In this document: positions 45,536-54,475 of the stretch, piece by piece
How the letters are laid out: every line of letters begins with the position of its first letter
Numbering within the stretch: the first letter of the stretch is position 1
NCBI GenBank assembly: GCA_020845635.1
Contig: JADLFI010000004.1
Span: forward strand, 1 to 64,000
Reading direction: 5' to 3'
DNA length: 64,000 nucleotides
Source: Bacteroidia bacterium
GTDB lineage: Bacteria; Bacteroidota; Bacteroidia; UBA4408
The notes under the pieces: model-generated
Seen by the model: the letters and a program-made list of their open reading frames with translations, nothing else
The model's database searches: none
What the model was told of the DNA's origin: nothing
Program-made: the position numbers and the translations under genes

Positions 45536-45946
45536 ATGTCTTCCATTTTAACACGACTTACGCGTATTGCCAAGCTTACCTACGATAAAAAGGAAAGACT
45601 TTTACAGATAGAGATTTTTCCGAATAACGAAGTTTCTTTTGAGGATTCAAAAGAATTCACTCAAATTGCTTTGGAACTTACTCAAGGAGATTCTCATATT
45701 GCTTTAATAAAGGCATTGGGAAACGTTGATATTTCTCCTAAAGCACGTAAAGTAGGGGAGTCAATTCCAACTCATCTTATTGCCCAAGCAATACTAGTTA
45801 ATTCTGTAGCTACCAGTATTGCTGCCAATTTTTTTATTAAGTTCAATAAACCCGAATCTCCAACCCGTGTTTTTACAAATGCAGAAGAGGCACTAAATTG
45901 GTTAATTTTTAAGCGAAACGAGTTTGATGGATTAGTTAAACTCTAA
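45536..45946 (+). CDS. STAS/SpoIIAA-like domain protein
   Basis: A 136-residue small soluble protein with the strand-helix alternation of STAS/SpoIIAA-like folds: KERLLQIEIFPNNEVSFEDSKEF, HIALIKALG, AQAILVNSVATSIAANFFIKF and TRVFTNAEEALNWL. Similar Bacteroidota proteins are annotated only as domains of unknown function. No phosphorylatable serine of the classic anti-anti-sigma type stands out. The ATG at 45536 was chosen over an in-frame upstream ATG at 45506, because that extension runs through the palindrome at 45509-45524. Partner genes are not evident. Confidence 0.65.
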   Translation: MSSILTRLTRIAKLTYDKKERLLQIEIFPNNEVSFEDSKEFTQIALELTQGDSHIALIKALGNVDISPKARKVGESIPTHLIAQAILVNSVATSIAANFFIKFNKPESPTRVFTNAEEALNWLIFKRNEFDGLVKL

Positions 45947-46049
45947 TAAAGCTCCTTTTTTTGTAATGATATTTTAATGATAAATAATATAGGGCGAATT
46001 TAATGGGGACTTATTAAATTCAATAAATTTATTTTGTAAAAACCAATTG

Positions 46050-46541
46050 ATGAAAGTAGCCAGTAGCAATGAAATAAAAAAAGCATTACAAAGCCTTGAT
46101 TCAAAAGAGGTTGTAAATATTTGTATGACTTTGGCTAAGTACAAAAAGGACAATAAAGAATTACTAAGCTTTTTACTTTTTGAGTCTGATGATATTCATC
46201 AATATATGGAGGAGGTAAAAGGTATGATTGATGACTACTTTGATTACGTTGAAATTCGAGGGTTCAAAGATTTAATTAAAAAAATCAGAAAAATTATTCG
46301 CCTTAGCAATAAATATATTAAATACTCTTCGAGCAAGAGGGTGGAAGTAGATGTTTCTATACACTTGTGCCGTAAATTAGTTCCTTTTGTAAAGAAATTA
46401 GATTCTGTTACCATAAAGAATATATATATCAAGCAATTGGATAAAATTGAAAAATCTCTTTCAAAGTTAGAGGAAGATTTGCAGTTTGATTATATTAATG
46501 ATTTAGAAAATTTAAAAAGAATAAATAATGACCATAACTGA
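46050..46541 (+). CDS. Hypothetical helical protein
   Basis: A 163-residue protein that I do not recognise. It is predicted mostly alpha-helical and rich in Lys, Ile and Leu (FKDLIKKIRKIIRLSNKYI, LDKIEKSLSKLEEDLQ), with no membrane segment or catalytic motif. The ATG at 46050 directly follows an in-frame TTG at 46047. Its end overlaps the MazG-like gene by 14 bases, so the two are translated from one message. Confidence 0.7.
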   Translation: MKVASSNEIKKALQSLDSKEVVNICMTLAKYKKDNKELLSFLLFESDDIHQYMEEVKGMIDDYFDYVEIRGFKDLIKKIRKIIRLSNKYIKYSSSKRVEVDVSIHLCRKLVPFVKKLDSVTIKNIYIKQLDKIEKSLSKLEEDLQFDYINDLENLKRINNDHN

Positions 46542-46848
46542 AGCCCAGCAAGCTGTTGACCATTGGATAAAAACACATGGTGTACGCTATTTTAATGAAC
46601 TTACTAATATGGCAATTTTAACCGAAGAGGTAGGGGAGGTAGCACGAATAATTGCACGTAAGTATGGCGAGCAATCTTTTAAAGAGTCGGACAAAAGTGA
46701 TTTAGGAGCCGAACTGGCCGATGTTTTATTTGTAGTAATTTGCTTGGCTAATCAAACAGGAGTTGATTTGCAACAACAATTACTGTTGAATATGGAACGC
46801 AAAGGCGCGCGTGATCATCAAAGACATCACGATAATGAAAAACTTTAG
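46528..46848 (+). CDS. MazG-like nucleotide pyrophosphohydrolase
   Basis: A 106-residue single-domain MazG/NTP-PPase. The metal-binding motif EExxE is LTEEVGEVARI (Glu33, Glu34, Glu37) and the second half is GAELADVLFVV (Glu62, Asp65). It would hydrolyse a nucleoside triphosphate to the monophosphate, for house-cleaning or stress. It overlaps the preceding unknown gene and converges on the SprT-like gene with a 7-base gap. Confidence 0.87.
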   Translation: MTITEAQQAVDHWIKTHGVRYFNELTNMAILTEEVGEVARIIARKYGEQSFKESDKSDLGAELADVLFVVICLANQTGVDLQQQLLLNMERKGARDHQRHHDNEKL

Positions 46849-46855
46849 AGCTAAA

Positions 46856-47509
46856 TTAAAACAATCCTTTTTGAACTAATTTAACTTCTGCTAAGGGGCT
46901 AAATAAATATATTCTTTTGGTGTCTAACTCCTGACATTTATACCTTTTTCGAAGCTTTTCGCCTTTTTCGAAAATACGGTTAGGGGCTATTTTAAAAATT
47001 GATTTTTCGGGAATATCTTCAAGATATACCAGCGTTTCATTGGGCTTATCATAGCGTTTAAGTGTACGTAAAAGTACTTCATCAGTGCAACTTGCTGCGG
47101 CAGGGTTAATTAAATAATTGTTTAATGCTTGCTGGATGTCAACGGGCAATATTTCGTCATTGATAAACGGAAGCATTAACTTTTTATACTCTTGTTTCCA
47201 TTCTGCTCCATGAGGTTTTATTTTATGACCATATTTCTCAAAGGCTGTTAAATGGGCAATTTCGTGTACCAAAGTAATTAAAAATGCATAAGTATTAAGG
47301 TTGTGATTGATAGATATTTTGTGTCTTTTCCCATTATATGGGCTTTTGTAATCGCCTAATTTAGTTTGGCGGTTGTGGGTTATCTTTAAATCAAAATTAT
47401 AATGAAGTATCCAAGTTGCTATGATATGTGTACTTTTTGGTGGGAGAAACTTAAGAAGTACGGACTTGTAATGTTCAATAAGCTCGGTTTCAGATAAACG
47501 TTTCTTCAT
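46856..47509 (-). CDS. SprT-like zinc metalloprotease-domain protein
   Basis: A 217-residue protein with the SprT-like domain in the first half. The zinc motif is HEIAH (His82, Glu83, His86) in TLVHEIAHLTAFEKYG, and a third ligand is likely in HGAEWKQEYK. The C-terminal half is Lys-rich and has no zinc ribbon of the Spartan type (RYKCQELDTKRIY carries a single Cys). Function in bacteria is unclear. It shares no operon signs with yitT, whose end lies 48 bases upstream. Confidence 0.82.
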   Translation of the reverse strand: MKKRLSETELIEHYKSVLLKFLPPKSTHIIATWILHYNFDLKITHNRQTKLGDYKSPYNGKRHKISINHNLNTYAFLITLVHEIAHLTAFEKYGHKIKPHGAEWKQEYKKLMLPFINDEILPVDIQQALNNYLINPAAASCTDEVLLRTLKRYDKPNETLVYLEDIPEKSIFKIAPNRIFEKGEKLRKRYKCQELDTKRIYLFSPLAEVKLVQKGLF

Positions 47510-47557
47510 AAAAGATTAGAAAAGATGCCAAAGCAATTACAAGAAAATAGGTGGTTA

Positions 47558-48535
47558 TTAATGGTGCAATGGTCTTTTTTTAATCATGCCGCCTTTAGTG
47601 TCTTTAATGCTATTCATTACCATAAAAGCTTGAGGCTCTATTTTTTCAATTTCCGAATTGAGTTTGTTTAACTCTAAACGGGTAATCACAGTGTAAATAA
47701 TATCAATTTCATTTTTCTCGCCTTGCTTGCCATAGCCTCTGTTTCCTTTATAAATAGTTACCCCGCGCCCCATATTATGAATAATCATTTGTCTTATTTC
47801 TTCACTGTGCGAGGCCACAATGGTTACACCTATATACTCTTCAATACCTTCAACTATAAAATCAAGGGTTTTTGAGGCCGCTAAGTAGGTAACCATTGAG
47901 TATAGTGCAATTTCTACACCTAAGAAATAAGCAGCGGTGCTAAAAATAACAACATTAATAACAATAATAATATCACCAATGCTGGCACCAGCCTTTCGGC
48001 TTAAATATATGGCTAATACTTCTGTTCCGTCAATTACTGCACCGCCTCTAATGGAGAAACCTATACCGGCTCCCAAAAAGAAACCTCCAAAGATGGCTAC
48101 TAAAATATTATCGTTAGTTACATTAGGGAAATGAACGGTAGATAACACTATTGCTAAACCTGCAATGGCGCATGCCGTTTTTATGGCAAATTGCCGCCCC
48201 ATAACTTTATACCCCAGAATTATAAATGGAATATTAATTCCTATGATAAGTATTTGCAAAGGAATACTTGTAAGAGCCGATACCAATAAGGCTATACCGG
48301 TAGCACCACCATCAATAAAATGATTAGTAAGTAAAAACCCTTTTAATCCGAAAGCAGCCGAAAAAATACCTAAAGTCATCAAGAGAATATCTTTTATTAA
48401 CCTACGTAAAATAATCATAAATTCACGATAGCCTTTTGCCATGCGAAAACGTGAAACATTATCATGAGATTTTAAATCTTTGTATTTATGTCTTAAGACT
48501 GTTTTATATAGTATTTTTAATACAAATGGATGCAT
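47558..48535 (-). CDS. YitT family membrane protein
   Basis: A 325-residue protein. Five to six TM helices (residues about 40-215) carry the family stretches LLTNHFIDGGATGIALL and IGFSIRGGAVIDGTEVLAIYLSRK. A C-terminal DUF2179 domain (about 225-320; VTIVASHSEEIRQMI, YTVITRLELNKLNSEI) resembles ligand-binding ACT-like domains. The transported substrate is unknown. The first ~31 residues form an unusual basic extension; a second ATG at 48442 (residue 32) is a good alternative start and would give the usual length. Confidence 0.85.
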   Translation of the reverse strand: MHPFVLKILYKTVLRHKYKDLKSHDNVSRFRMAKGYREFMIILRRLIKDILLMTLGIFSAAFGLKGFLLTNHFIDGGATGIALLVSALTSIPLQILIIGINIPFIILGYKVMGRQFAIKTACAIAGLAIVLSTVHFPNVTNDNILVAIFGGFFLGAGIGFSIRGGAVIDGTEVLAIYLSRKAGASIGDIIIVINVVIFSTAAYFLGVEIALYSMVTYLAASKTLDFIVEGIEEYIGVTIVASHSEEIRQMIIHNMGRGVTIYKGNRGYGKQGEKNEIDIIYTVITRLELNKLNSEIEKIEPQAFMVMNSIKDTKGGMIKKRPLHH

Positions 48536-48692
48536 ATAATGTTGATTTTTATAGTTTTTGCTTCGAAACCTTCAAATTTTATGATTATTTTGATAAATAA
48601 TCACTTGCAAAATAATAATAATATTTAAAAAGGAGTTAAAATATTCATATTTAGGAAAGAAAAACTTGTTTTGAACTTTTTAAATGTGCCTA

Positions 48693-48727
48693 AATAAAAA
48701 GCCCGCAATCTACAAGATTGCGGGCTT
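48693..48727 (-). terminator. Strong terminator of the ompH/bamA operon
   Basis: Perfect 12-bp G+C-rich stem, AAGCCCGCAATC (48699-48710) and GATTGCGGGCTT (48716-48727), loop TACAA. On the minus strand it is followed by a T-rich run. It lies 26 bases after the last gene of the operon. Confidence 0.92.
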
Positions 48728-48753
48728 GTTGTTAATTGGTTAAAGAACAAAAT

Positions 48754-49287
48754 TTATTTTTTCTTTTGTGGTTCTGAACTAGTGGCATCAAGACCCATTT
48801 TCTTTTTAACTAAGTTTAAAATATCATCCCCGGGTTCAGAATAAAGTAATATACCCTGACTGTTGTCAATTACCATTTTATAGCCATTTTCTTTAGCTAC
48901 TTCCTCAATGCTTTTCTTAGCTTTGTTCAACATAGGTTCTAATAACTCATTTTGTTTCTTTTGTAATGATTCTTGTGCGCTGTTTTGGAAATTACGAATT
49001 CTATCTTCCAAATCACTAATCTCCTTTTGTTTGTCAAGTTTTACAGGTTCGGTCATAATGCTTTCTTTGGCCGTATAATCTTGAACTTTATTTTCGTACT
49101 CTGCATTCATGGTACGCATCTGAGAATCTAGCGATTTGGCATATTCCTGAATATCGGTTTCAGCTTTTTTTCTTTCGGGCATTAAAAGCAATAAATCGTT
49201 GATATTAATATGCGCCACCTTTTGTGCCATTGCTCCTTCGCTAAAAGCCATTACAGCTATACTTAGAATTACAAACAGTTTCTTCAT
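48754..49287 (-). CDS. OmpH/Skp family periplasmic chaperone (second copy)
   Basis: A 177-residue Skp-like protein. Signal peptide ending in GAMAQ, then AHININDLLLLMPERKKAETDIQ and a long coiled coil (about 35-125), and a C-terminal cap (NGYKMVIDNSQGILLYSEPGDDIL). Skp trimers hold unfolded outer-membrane proteins in the periplasm and hand them to the Bam complex. It is the last of the six-gene run Amn-HolA-UppS-BamA-OmpH-OmpH, followed by a strong terminator. Confidence 0.9.
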   Translation of the reverse strand: MKKLFVILSIAVMAFSEGAMAQKVAHININDLLLLMPERKKAETDIQEYAKSLDSQMRTMNAEYENKVQDYTAKESIMTEPVKLDKQKEISDLEDRIRNFQNSAQESLQKKQNELLEPMLNKAKKSIEEVAKENGYKMVIDNSQGILLYSEPGDDILNLVKKKMGLDATSSEPQKKK

Positions 49288-49329
49288 TTTTTCTTTTAGT
49301 TTTTGATGAGTTGATTTATAGGTTATTAA

Positions 49330-49857
49330 TTATTTCGTTGTTCCTTTTTTATAGCCCAAGTTAGTCAAAATTAAATCACTTTTGTCATATTTGGGGTTAG
49401 TGTATAACATGGTGGTTCCGCTGGCCTTATCAAAAACTACGGCAAAGGTACCTTTTTCGGCCATTTCTTTAATGGCATTATATACTTTATCTTGAATCGG
49501 TTTTACCAAATCTTGTCTTTTCTTGAACAGCTCTCCATCAACACCAAATTTTGATTTTTGAAGTTCTTTAGCTTCTTTTTCCTTACTAATGATTTCATTT
49601 TCTCTTTTCTTTTTCATATCATCAGTCAGTAAAATTTGCTCGGCCTGAAAAGCTTTATAAAGTTTATCTATTTCGGCATATTTAGCTTCAATTTCTTGTT
49701 GCCATTGCATACTTAAATTATCAATCTGCTGTTGCGCACTTTTGTATTCCGGAATGTTGTTTAATATATAATCAGAATCAACATAAGCATACTTTTGAGC
49801 ATTAGCCTGGATACTTGTAATTAAAATTACACTGGTTAAAATAAGTAACTTTTTCAT
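49330..49857 (-). CDS. OmpH/Skp family periplasmic chaperone (first copy)
   Basis: A 175-residue Skp-like protein with a signal peptide ending in ANAQ, the start motif KYAYVDSDYILNNIPEYKSAQQQID, a long coiled coil (about 35-120) and the cap FAVVFDKASGTTMLYTNPKYD. It is related to the neighbour 42 bases downstream but differs through much of the coiled coil, so the pair is an old duplication. A TATTTTTG box at 49904-49911 may give it a second promoter inside the bamA operon. Confidence 0.9.
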   Translation of the reverse strand: MKKLLILTSVILITSIQANAQKYAYVDSDYILNNIPEYKSAQQQIDNLSMQWQQEIEAKYAEIDKLYKAFQAEQILLTDDMKKKRENEIISKEKEAKELQKSKFGVDGELFKKRQDLVKPIQDKVYNAIKEMAEKGTFAVVFDKASGTTMLYTNPKYDKSDLILTNLGYKKGTTK

Positions 49858-49903
49858 TTTTTAATCAATTAGGTTAAACATTAACCCTACTATAATTAGC
49901 GGG

Positions 49904-49911
49904 CAAAAATA
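49904..49911 (-). promoter_or_regulatory. Possible internal -7 box (TATTTTTG) upstream of ompH
   Basis: Minus-strand TAnnTTTG 46 bases before the first ompH ATG, in the 140-base gap after bamA. It suggests that the chaperone pair can be transcribed apart from bamA. Confidence 0.4.
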
Positions 49912-49997
49912 ACAAAAACATCATTATAAACTAAAAATTGTTTTTAGACGCATGTTTTAGTGTAAATCAAATGCTATGCCAAAGAATAATTAGGATA

Positions 49998-52541
49998 CTA
50001 CAAATCGCCAATATTTGCCCCAATGGTAAAATGAAATTGTCCTTTCCCGTTTCCATTGTTTGCTTTTGAGTCAACACTGTCAAAGCCCCAACCGTAATCA
50101 AGCCCCAATAATCCAAACATAGGTAAAAATACCCTAACACCAAGCCCGGCACTCCTGGCAACATTAAAAGGATTATAGTTTTTATAGTTAGTCCAAGCGT
50201 TTCCGGCTTCGGCAAAACCTAACACAAATATGGTGGCTGAAGGATTTAAACTTAATGGATAACGCATTTCCATAGTATATTTGTTAACAATTACAGAGCC
50301 TGTTCCTAAAGGGTTTCCAACCGATTGGTCGGCATATCCGCGTAGCGAGATAATTTCTCGACCGTCAAGCGCAAAACCTGTTAGTCCGCTACCACCCAAA
50401 TAAAAGCGTTCAAAAGGGCTGTACCCAAGCGTTTTATTAAAGGATCCTAAATAGGCCCAACCTAATTTTGACATTAATACTAATTTCTTTGAACGATCTA
50501 AAGGCAAGTACCAAGTAGTTGTGAATTTATATTTATAATATTCAACCAAACGTAAATTATCAGTTTCGCGGGTATAATAATCACTTGTGTTTAGGGATTT
50601 ATCTCTGAAATAGCTGTATGGAGGAGTAAACTGAATGGAAGTAGTTATTTGAGAACCTGTTCGAGGATAAATTGGAGCGTCAATAGAGTTACGACCCAGT
50701 GAAATTTTATAGCTGGCATTTAAGGCTTTACCGTTATTAAAAGAAAAAGTTCCGGTAAAATTATGGAGGTTGTATTCTGCTATATTTAATTCTTGCATTA
50801 AGGTAAAATAATCGTCAGGTACTTTTAACCTTTTGCCCAAGCCAAAAGCAACTCCCGTAATTAATAGAGATTGACGGTTAGGGTCGTTAAATTTCAAGTT
50901 GGTAAGGTTTTGTCTATTATGATAAACTGTTGTAGAAAAACTATTAGGTTTCTTTCCACCTAACCATGGTTCGGTAAATGATGCACTTAATGAACTGTAA
51001 TATCTTCCTGTAGTTTGTGCTCTAACACTTAATCCTTGTCCGTCACCTGCAGGTACAGGACGCCAGGCATTGGCTTTGAACATATCTTTTATGGCAAAAT
51101 TATTAAATGAAACTCCCAAAGTTCCAATTAATCGGTTAGCTCCCCAACCGCCACTTAGCTCAAGTTGGTCACTGGCTTGCTCTTCAACAATGTATTCAAT
51201 ATCAACCGTTCCGTCAGCAGGGTTAGGTTTAGGATTTACACCTAATTTTTCAGGGTTAAAATAACGTAATTGTGCTAATTCTCTTTGAGTTCTTATTATA
51301 TCGGCCCGGCTAAATAATTGTCCCGGCTTAGTTCGTATTTCTCTAATAATTACTTTGTCGTTTGTTTTGGTATTTCCGGTAACAGTTATTTTGTTGATGG
51401 TTGCTTGCTTGCCTTCATATATACGCATTTCAAAATCTATACTATCGTTTTCCACCAAAACCTCAACCGGTTGTACCTGAAAAAACAAATATCCGTCATC
51501 CATATAAAGTGATGAAACATCACGACTATCTTGGCTCATGTATAGCCTGCTTTCGAGTGTAGCTTGGCTATATATATCTCCTTTTTTTATTCCTAAAATC
51601 GCATTAAGTTCATCAGTACTGTGTTTGCTATTACCTACCCAATTTATGTTGCGGAAATAGTATTTATGTCCTTCATTAATTTTAATTTTAATGGTTAATA
51701 GTCCGGGATTTGAATTATAAACTGTATCAAATTCAATATGGGCATCTCTATAACCTTTACTGTTATATTTATCTATTATTTTTTGCTTATCGGCCTCATA
51801 GTTTTCATCAATATATTTTGATGATTTAAAAATATTATACCAATGTTTTTCTTTGGTTTCTTTCATATAACGCTTAAGCTTGCGCGCTTCAATGTTATTG
51901 TTTCCGTCAAAAATTATTTTCTCAATCTTTACTTTCTTCTTTTTATCAATCTTAAAGGTTAAGATAACACTGTTTTGGGCATTGGTGTCGGGACTTTGAC
52001 TTACTTCAACATGGGCATCTAAAAACCCTTTATCTACATAGTATTCTTTAATAGTATTTTTAGATGTAATAATTAAGTTATCGGTAACAATTTTACCCCT
52101 ATTGAGTTTTATTTTTTCGCGAATATCATCAGCGTCACTCTTCTTTACTCCTTTAAAGCTAAATTTACCGAGTCTTGGACGTTCTTCAACATTAATACTT
52201 AAAAATATGGTATTTCCCTCAATTTTGTCTGCACTAATTGAAATATCGCTAAATAAATTCAAATCCCATAATGTTCTGATGGCTTTGGTAACACTTTCGC
52301 CAGGAACAAAAATTTTGTCGCCAACAGCTAAACCACTTGATAAGATAATTACGTTTTTATCAAGATAATCAGTTCCTTTTACAACAATTCCTCCAATTTC
52401 GTATTCTATTTGTACATTCTTATTAATTTCAACACTACTTTTATCGCCAATAACGGTTTGAGCGTAGTTCGGTTTTACCGAAATACATAAAAAGTAGGGA
52501 AGTAAAAGGGCAATAAAAGCTTTCTTGTTTGAAAAAATCAT
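49998..52541 (-). CDS. bamA: Outer membrane protein assembly factor BamA
   Basis: An 847-residue Omp85 protein, the core of the outer-membrane assembly machine. Signal peptide ends around NYAQ. Five POTRA domains (about 40-430) are followed by the 16-strand barrel (about 470-847), with the lid-loop region FYLGGSGLTGFALDGREIISLRGY and the C-terminal FHFTIGANIGDL. The ATG at 52541 leaves a 7-base gap to uppS and puts the signal peptide at the very N-terminus; the longer frame to 52607 would overlap uppS and was rejected. Confidence 0.94.
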   Translation of the reverse strand: MIFSNKKAFIALLLPYFLCISVKPNYAQTVIGDKSSVEINKNVQIEYEIGGIVVKGTDYLDKNVIILSSGLAVGDKIFVPGESVTKAIRTLWDLNLFSDISISADKIEGNTIFLSINVEERPRLGKFSFKGVKKSDADDIREKIKLNRGKIVTDNLIITSKNTIKEYYVDKGFLDAHVEVSQSPDTNAQNSVILTFKIDKKKKVKIEKIIFDGNNNIEARKLKRYMKETKEKHWYNIFKSSKYIDENYEADKQKIIDKYNSKGYRDAHIEFDTVYNSNPGLLTIKIKINEGHKYYFRNINWVGNSKHSTDELNAILGIKKGDIYSQATLESRLYMSQDSRDVSSLYMDDGYLFFQVQPVEVLVENDSIDFEMRIYEGKQATINKITVTGNTKTNDKVIIREIRTKPGQLFSRADIIRTQRELAQLRYFNPEKLGVNPKPNPADGTVDIEYIVEEQASDQLELSGGWGANRLIGTLGVSFNNFAIKDMFKANAWRPVPAGDGQGLSVRAQTTGRYYSSLSASFTEPWLGGKKPNSFSTTVYHNRQNLTNLKFNDPNRQSLLITGVAFGLGKRLKVPDDYFTLMQELNIAEYNLHNFTGTFSFNNGKALNASYKISLGRNSIDAPIYPRTGSQITTSIQFTPPYSYFRDKSLNTSDYYTRETDNLRLVEYYKYKFTTTWYLPLDRSKKLVLMSKLGWAYLGSFNKTLGYSPFERFYLGGSGLTGFALDGREIISLRGYADQSVGNPLGTGSVIVNKYTMEMRYPLSLNPSATIFVLGFAEAGNAWTNYKNYNPFNVARSAGLGVRVFLPMFGLLGLDYGWGFDSVDSKANNGNGKGQFHFTIGANIGDL

Positions 52542-52548
52542 GGTAGTT

Positions 52549-53292
52549 TTATGAGGTAAGCTGTTCACTGATTTTTCCAAATCTTCGCTCACGGTTTTGA
52601 TAATCAACTATAGCATCGAAAAAGGCTTGGCGATTAAAGTCGGGCCATAGTGTTTCGGTAAAATAAAGTTCTGTATAGGCAATTTGCCAAAGTAAGAAAT
52701 TGCTTATTCTTTGTTCTCCGCTGGTTCTAATAAGCAGTTCGGGGTGTGGTATATTTTGGGTAGATAAAGCATCATCAAAAATTTGTTCGTTAATCTGCTC
52801 AATATTCAATTTGTTTTCTTTTACATCGGCAGCAATTTTCTTAACTGCCTCAATAATTTCCCATTTTGCACTATAACTAAGGGCAAGTACTAAAGTAAGC
52901 CCATTGTTTTTACGGGTTTCATCAATGGCTTGCTGTAACTGGGCAATACACTTTTTTGGAAGCGATTTTAAATTACCAATTGCTTGCAAACGAATATTAT
53001 TTTTGTTTAATGTAGGAGTTTCGTCTAAAATAGTCTCAACTAGTAATTCCATTAGGGCATCAACTTCTTCTTTTGGTCTCATCCAGTTTTCGGTACTGAA
53101 AGCATATAAAGTTAAGTATTTAATTCCCAACTCGGCAGCGGCTTCGGTACATTCTCTAACACTTTTTACCCCGCTTTGATGTCCAAAAATGCGATGTTCT
53201 CCTTTGTTTTTTGCCCACCTTCCATTACCGTCCATAATAATGGTTACATGTTTAGGTAATTTATTAAGGTCTATACGTTTATCTTCAATCAT
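52549..53292 (-). CDS. uppS: Isoprenyl transferase (undecaprenyl diphosphate synthase)
   Basis: A 247-residue cis-prenyltransferase that builds the C55 lipid carrier for peptidoglycan and LPS glycans. The diphosphate site is IIMDGNGRWAKNKG (Asp about 21), followed by YLTLYAFSTENWMRP and the C-terminal RTSGEQRISNFLLWQIAYTELYFT (RxSGExRxSNFxxWQ). The start ATG lies four bases after a TAATTTTG box, so the mRNA may have almost no leader. It is in the same run as holA and bamA. Confidence 0.95.
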   Translation of the reverse strand: MIEDKRIDLNKLPKHVTIIMDGNGRWAKNKGEHRIFGHQSGVKSVRECTEAAAELGIKYLTLYAFSTENWMRPKEEVDALMELLVETILDETPTLNKNNIRLQAIGNLKSLPKKCIAQLQQAIDETRKNNGLTLVLALSYSAKWEIIEAVKKIAADVKENKLNIEQINEQIFDDALSTQNIPHPELLIRTSGEQRISNFLLWQIAYTELYFTETLWPDFNRQAFFDAIVDYQNRERRFGKISEQLTS

Positions 53293-53296
53293 GTTG

Positions 53297-53304
53297 CAAA
53301 ATTA
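53297..53304 (-). promoter_or_regulatory. Putative -7 box (TAATTTTG) immediately before uppS
   Basis: Minus-strand TAnnTTTG ending four bases before the ATG at 53292. If used, transcription would begin at or next to the start codon (leaderless message). Confidence 0.4.
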
Positions 53305-53387
53305 TATTTTTAGATGTAAAAATAATGCGCTTAGTTAATTTTAACGAAAAACCAAATAGATTATTTATGCAGTTGAATAATGTACTT

Positions 53388-54452
53388 TTAATGTAAAATT
53401 TTAAATAGCATTTCTCGCATTAGTTCTCCTTTATCCGGTTGAATTCCGTCAAGGCCTTTGCCTCTCATATCGTAATCGTGTAGGTAGCCTATAATTCGTA
53501 CTAGTTTTTCCATAGAATAATTGCGTCCTGCTGTTTCAAGGTCTTTTAATTGCGGAAAACTCAGCTTCATTTGCGACATTACTGCCTGTGCCGATTTGTC
53601 AGGAAGGCTTTGGTAATACAGGAGTTTGGAAAAATAGGTGTAGAGAACTGCCAAATTCATTTCAAATGGATGCTCCTTGGGGTTTTGTGCAAAATAATCA
53701 ATTATTCTGTTGGCCTTTAATATATCTTTTTGAGCTATTGCATTTTGTAATTCAAATATATTGAAATCTTTGCTTATTCCAATATACTGTTGAATATCGT
53801 CAGGGCTAATTTCTTCTTGCTCTTTTTTGTTAATTATTAGTTTGTTAAGCTCATTAACTATACGGCTTAAATCGTTCCCAATGTGGTCGGCAAGCATTTG
53901 TACAGCTTTGCCATTCATTTTAATATTTTTTTGTTGGATATATTTTGTAATCCACTCGGCCAGTTTATAGTCTTTAACTTTTTCAGACAAAAAAGTTATA
54001 GCGTTTTTGTCTAGCGATTTTGCGATAGATGTACGTCTGTCTATGGTTTTATATTTGTAACATATAACCAGTACGGTTGATGGCAATGGTTTTAACACAT
54101 ACTCTTCTAAAGGGCTAATTTCTGTTTCCTTTTTCTTGTTTTTAGATTTAATATTAATGCTTATAGTACCGGTAAGATTTTTTATTTCTTGCGCTTCACG
54201 AACAATAATAACTTGTTTATCGGCCATCATCGGAAAACGCTTTGCAGCACTAATTAAACTTATCAAATCCGTATCTTTACCATACAGTACTGTTTGATTA
54301 AACTCTCTTTCTGATTCATCAAGTACATTATTCTCAATATAATCCGCTATCTTGTCAATATAATAGGGTTCTTCACCCTCAAGGAAGTATATTGGGGCAA
54401 ACTTTCTTTCTTTTAAAGATTTGATAATATTTTCAAAGCTTTCTCTTGGCAA
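53388..54452 (-). CDS. holA: DNA polymerase III delta subunit
   Basis: A 354-residue clamp-loader subunit that opens the sliding clamp. The N-terminal AAA+-like domain shows APIYFLEGEEPYYIDKIADYIE (about 17-38) and MADKQVIIVREAQEIKNL; the middle lid domain has LADHIGNDLSRIVNELNKL; the C-terminal collar is about 230-350. No functional Walker A is expected in delta and none is seen. The gene lies 23 bases after the AMP nucleosidase gene. Confidence 0.92.
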   Translation of the reverse strand: MPRESFENIIKSLKERKFAPIYFLEGEEPYYIDKIADYIENNVLDESEREFNQTVLYGKDTDLISLISAAKRFPMMADKQVIIVREAQEIKNLTGTISINIKSKNKKKETEISPLEEYVLKPLPSTVLVICYKYKTIDRRTSIAKSLDKNAITFLSEKVKDYKLAEWITKYIQQKNIKMNGKAVQMLADHIGNDLSRIVNELNKLIINKKEQEEISPDDIQQYIGISKDFNIFELQNAIAQKDILKANRIIDYFAQNPKEHPFEMNLAVLYTYFSKLLYYQSLPDKSAQAVMSQMKLSFPQLKDLETAGRNYSMEKLVRIIGYLHDYDMRGKGLDGIQPDKGELMREMLFKILH

Positions 54453-54475
54453 TTTCTAGGAAATTTTTTGGATGG

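Noticed and set aside
46841-46852. Hairpin TTTAG-AG-CTAAA between the MazG-like and SprT-like genes
   Set aside because: The two-base loop is too tight and the stem too weak to be called a terminator.
52542-52607. Longer BamA start
   Set aside because: It would overlap uppS and hide the signal peptide behind 22 extra residues; the ATG at 52541 fits the family.
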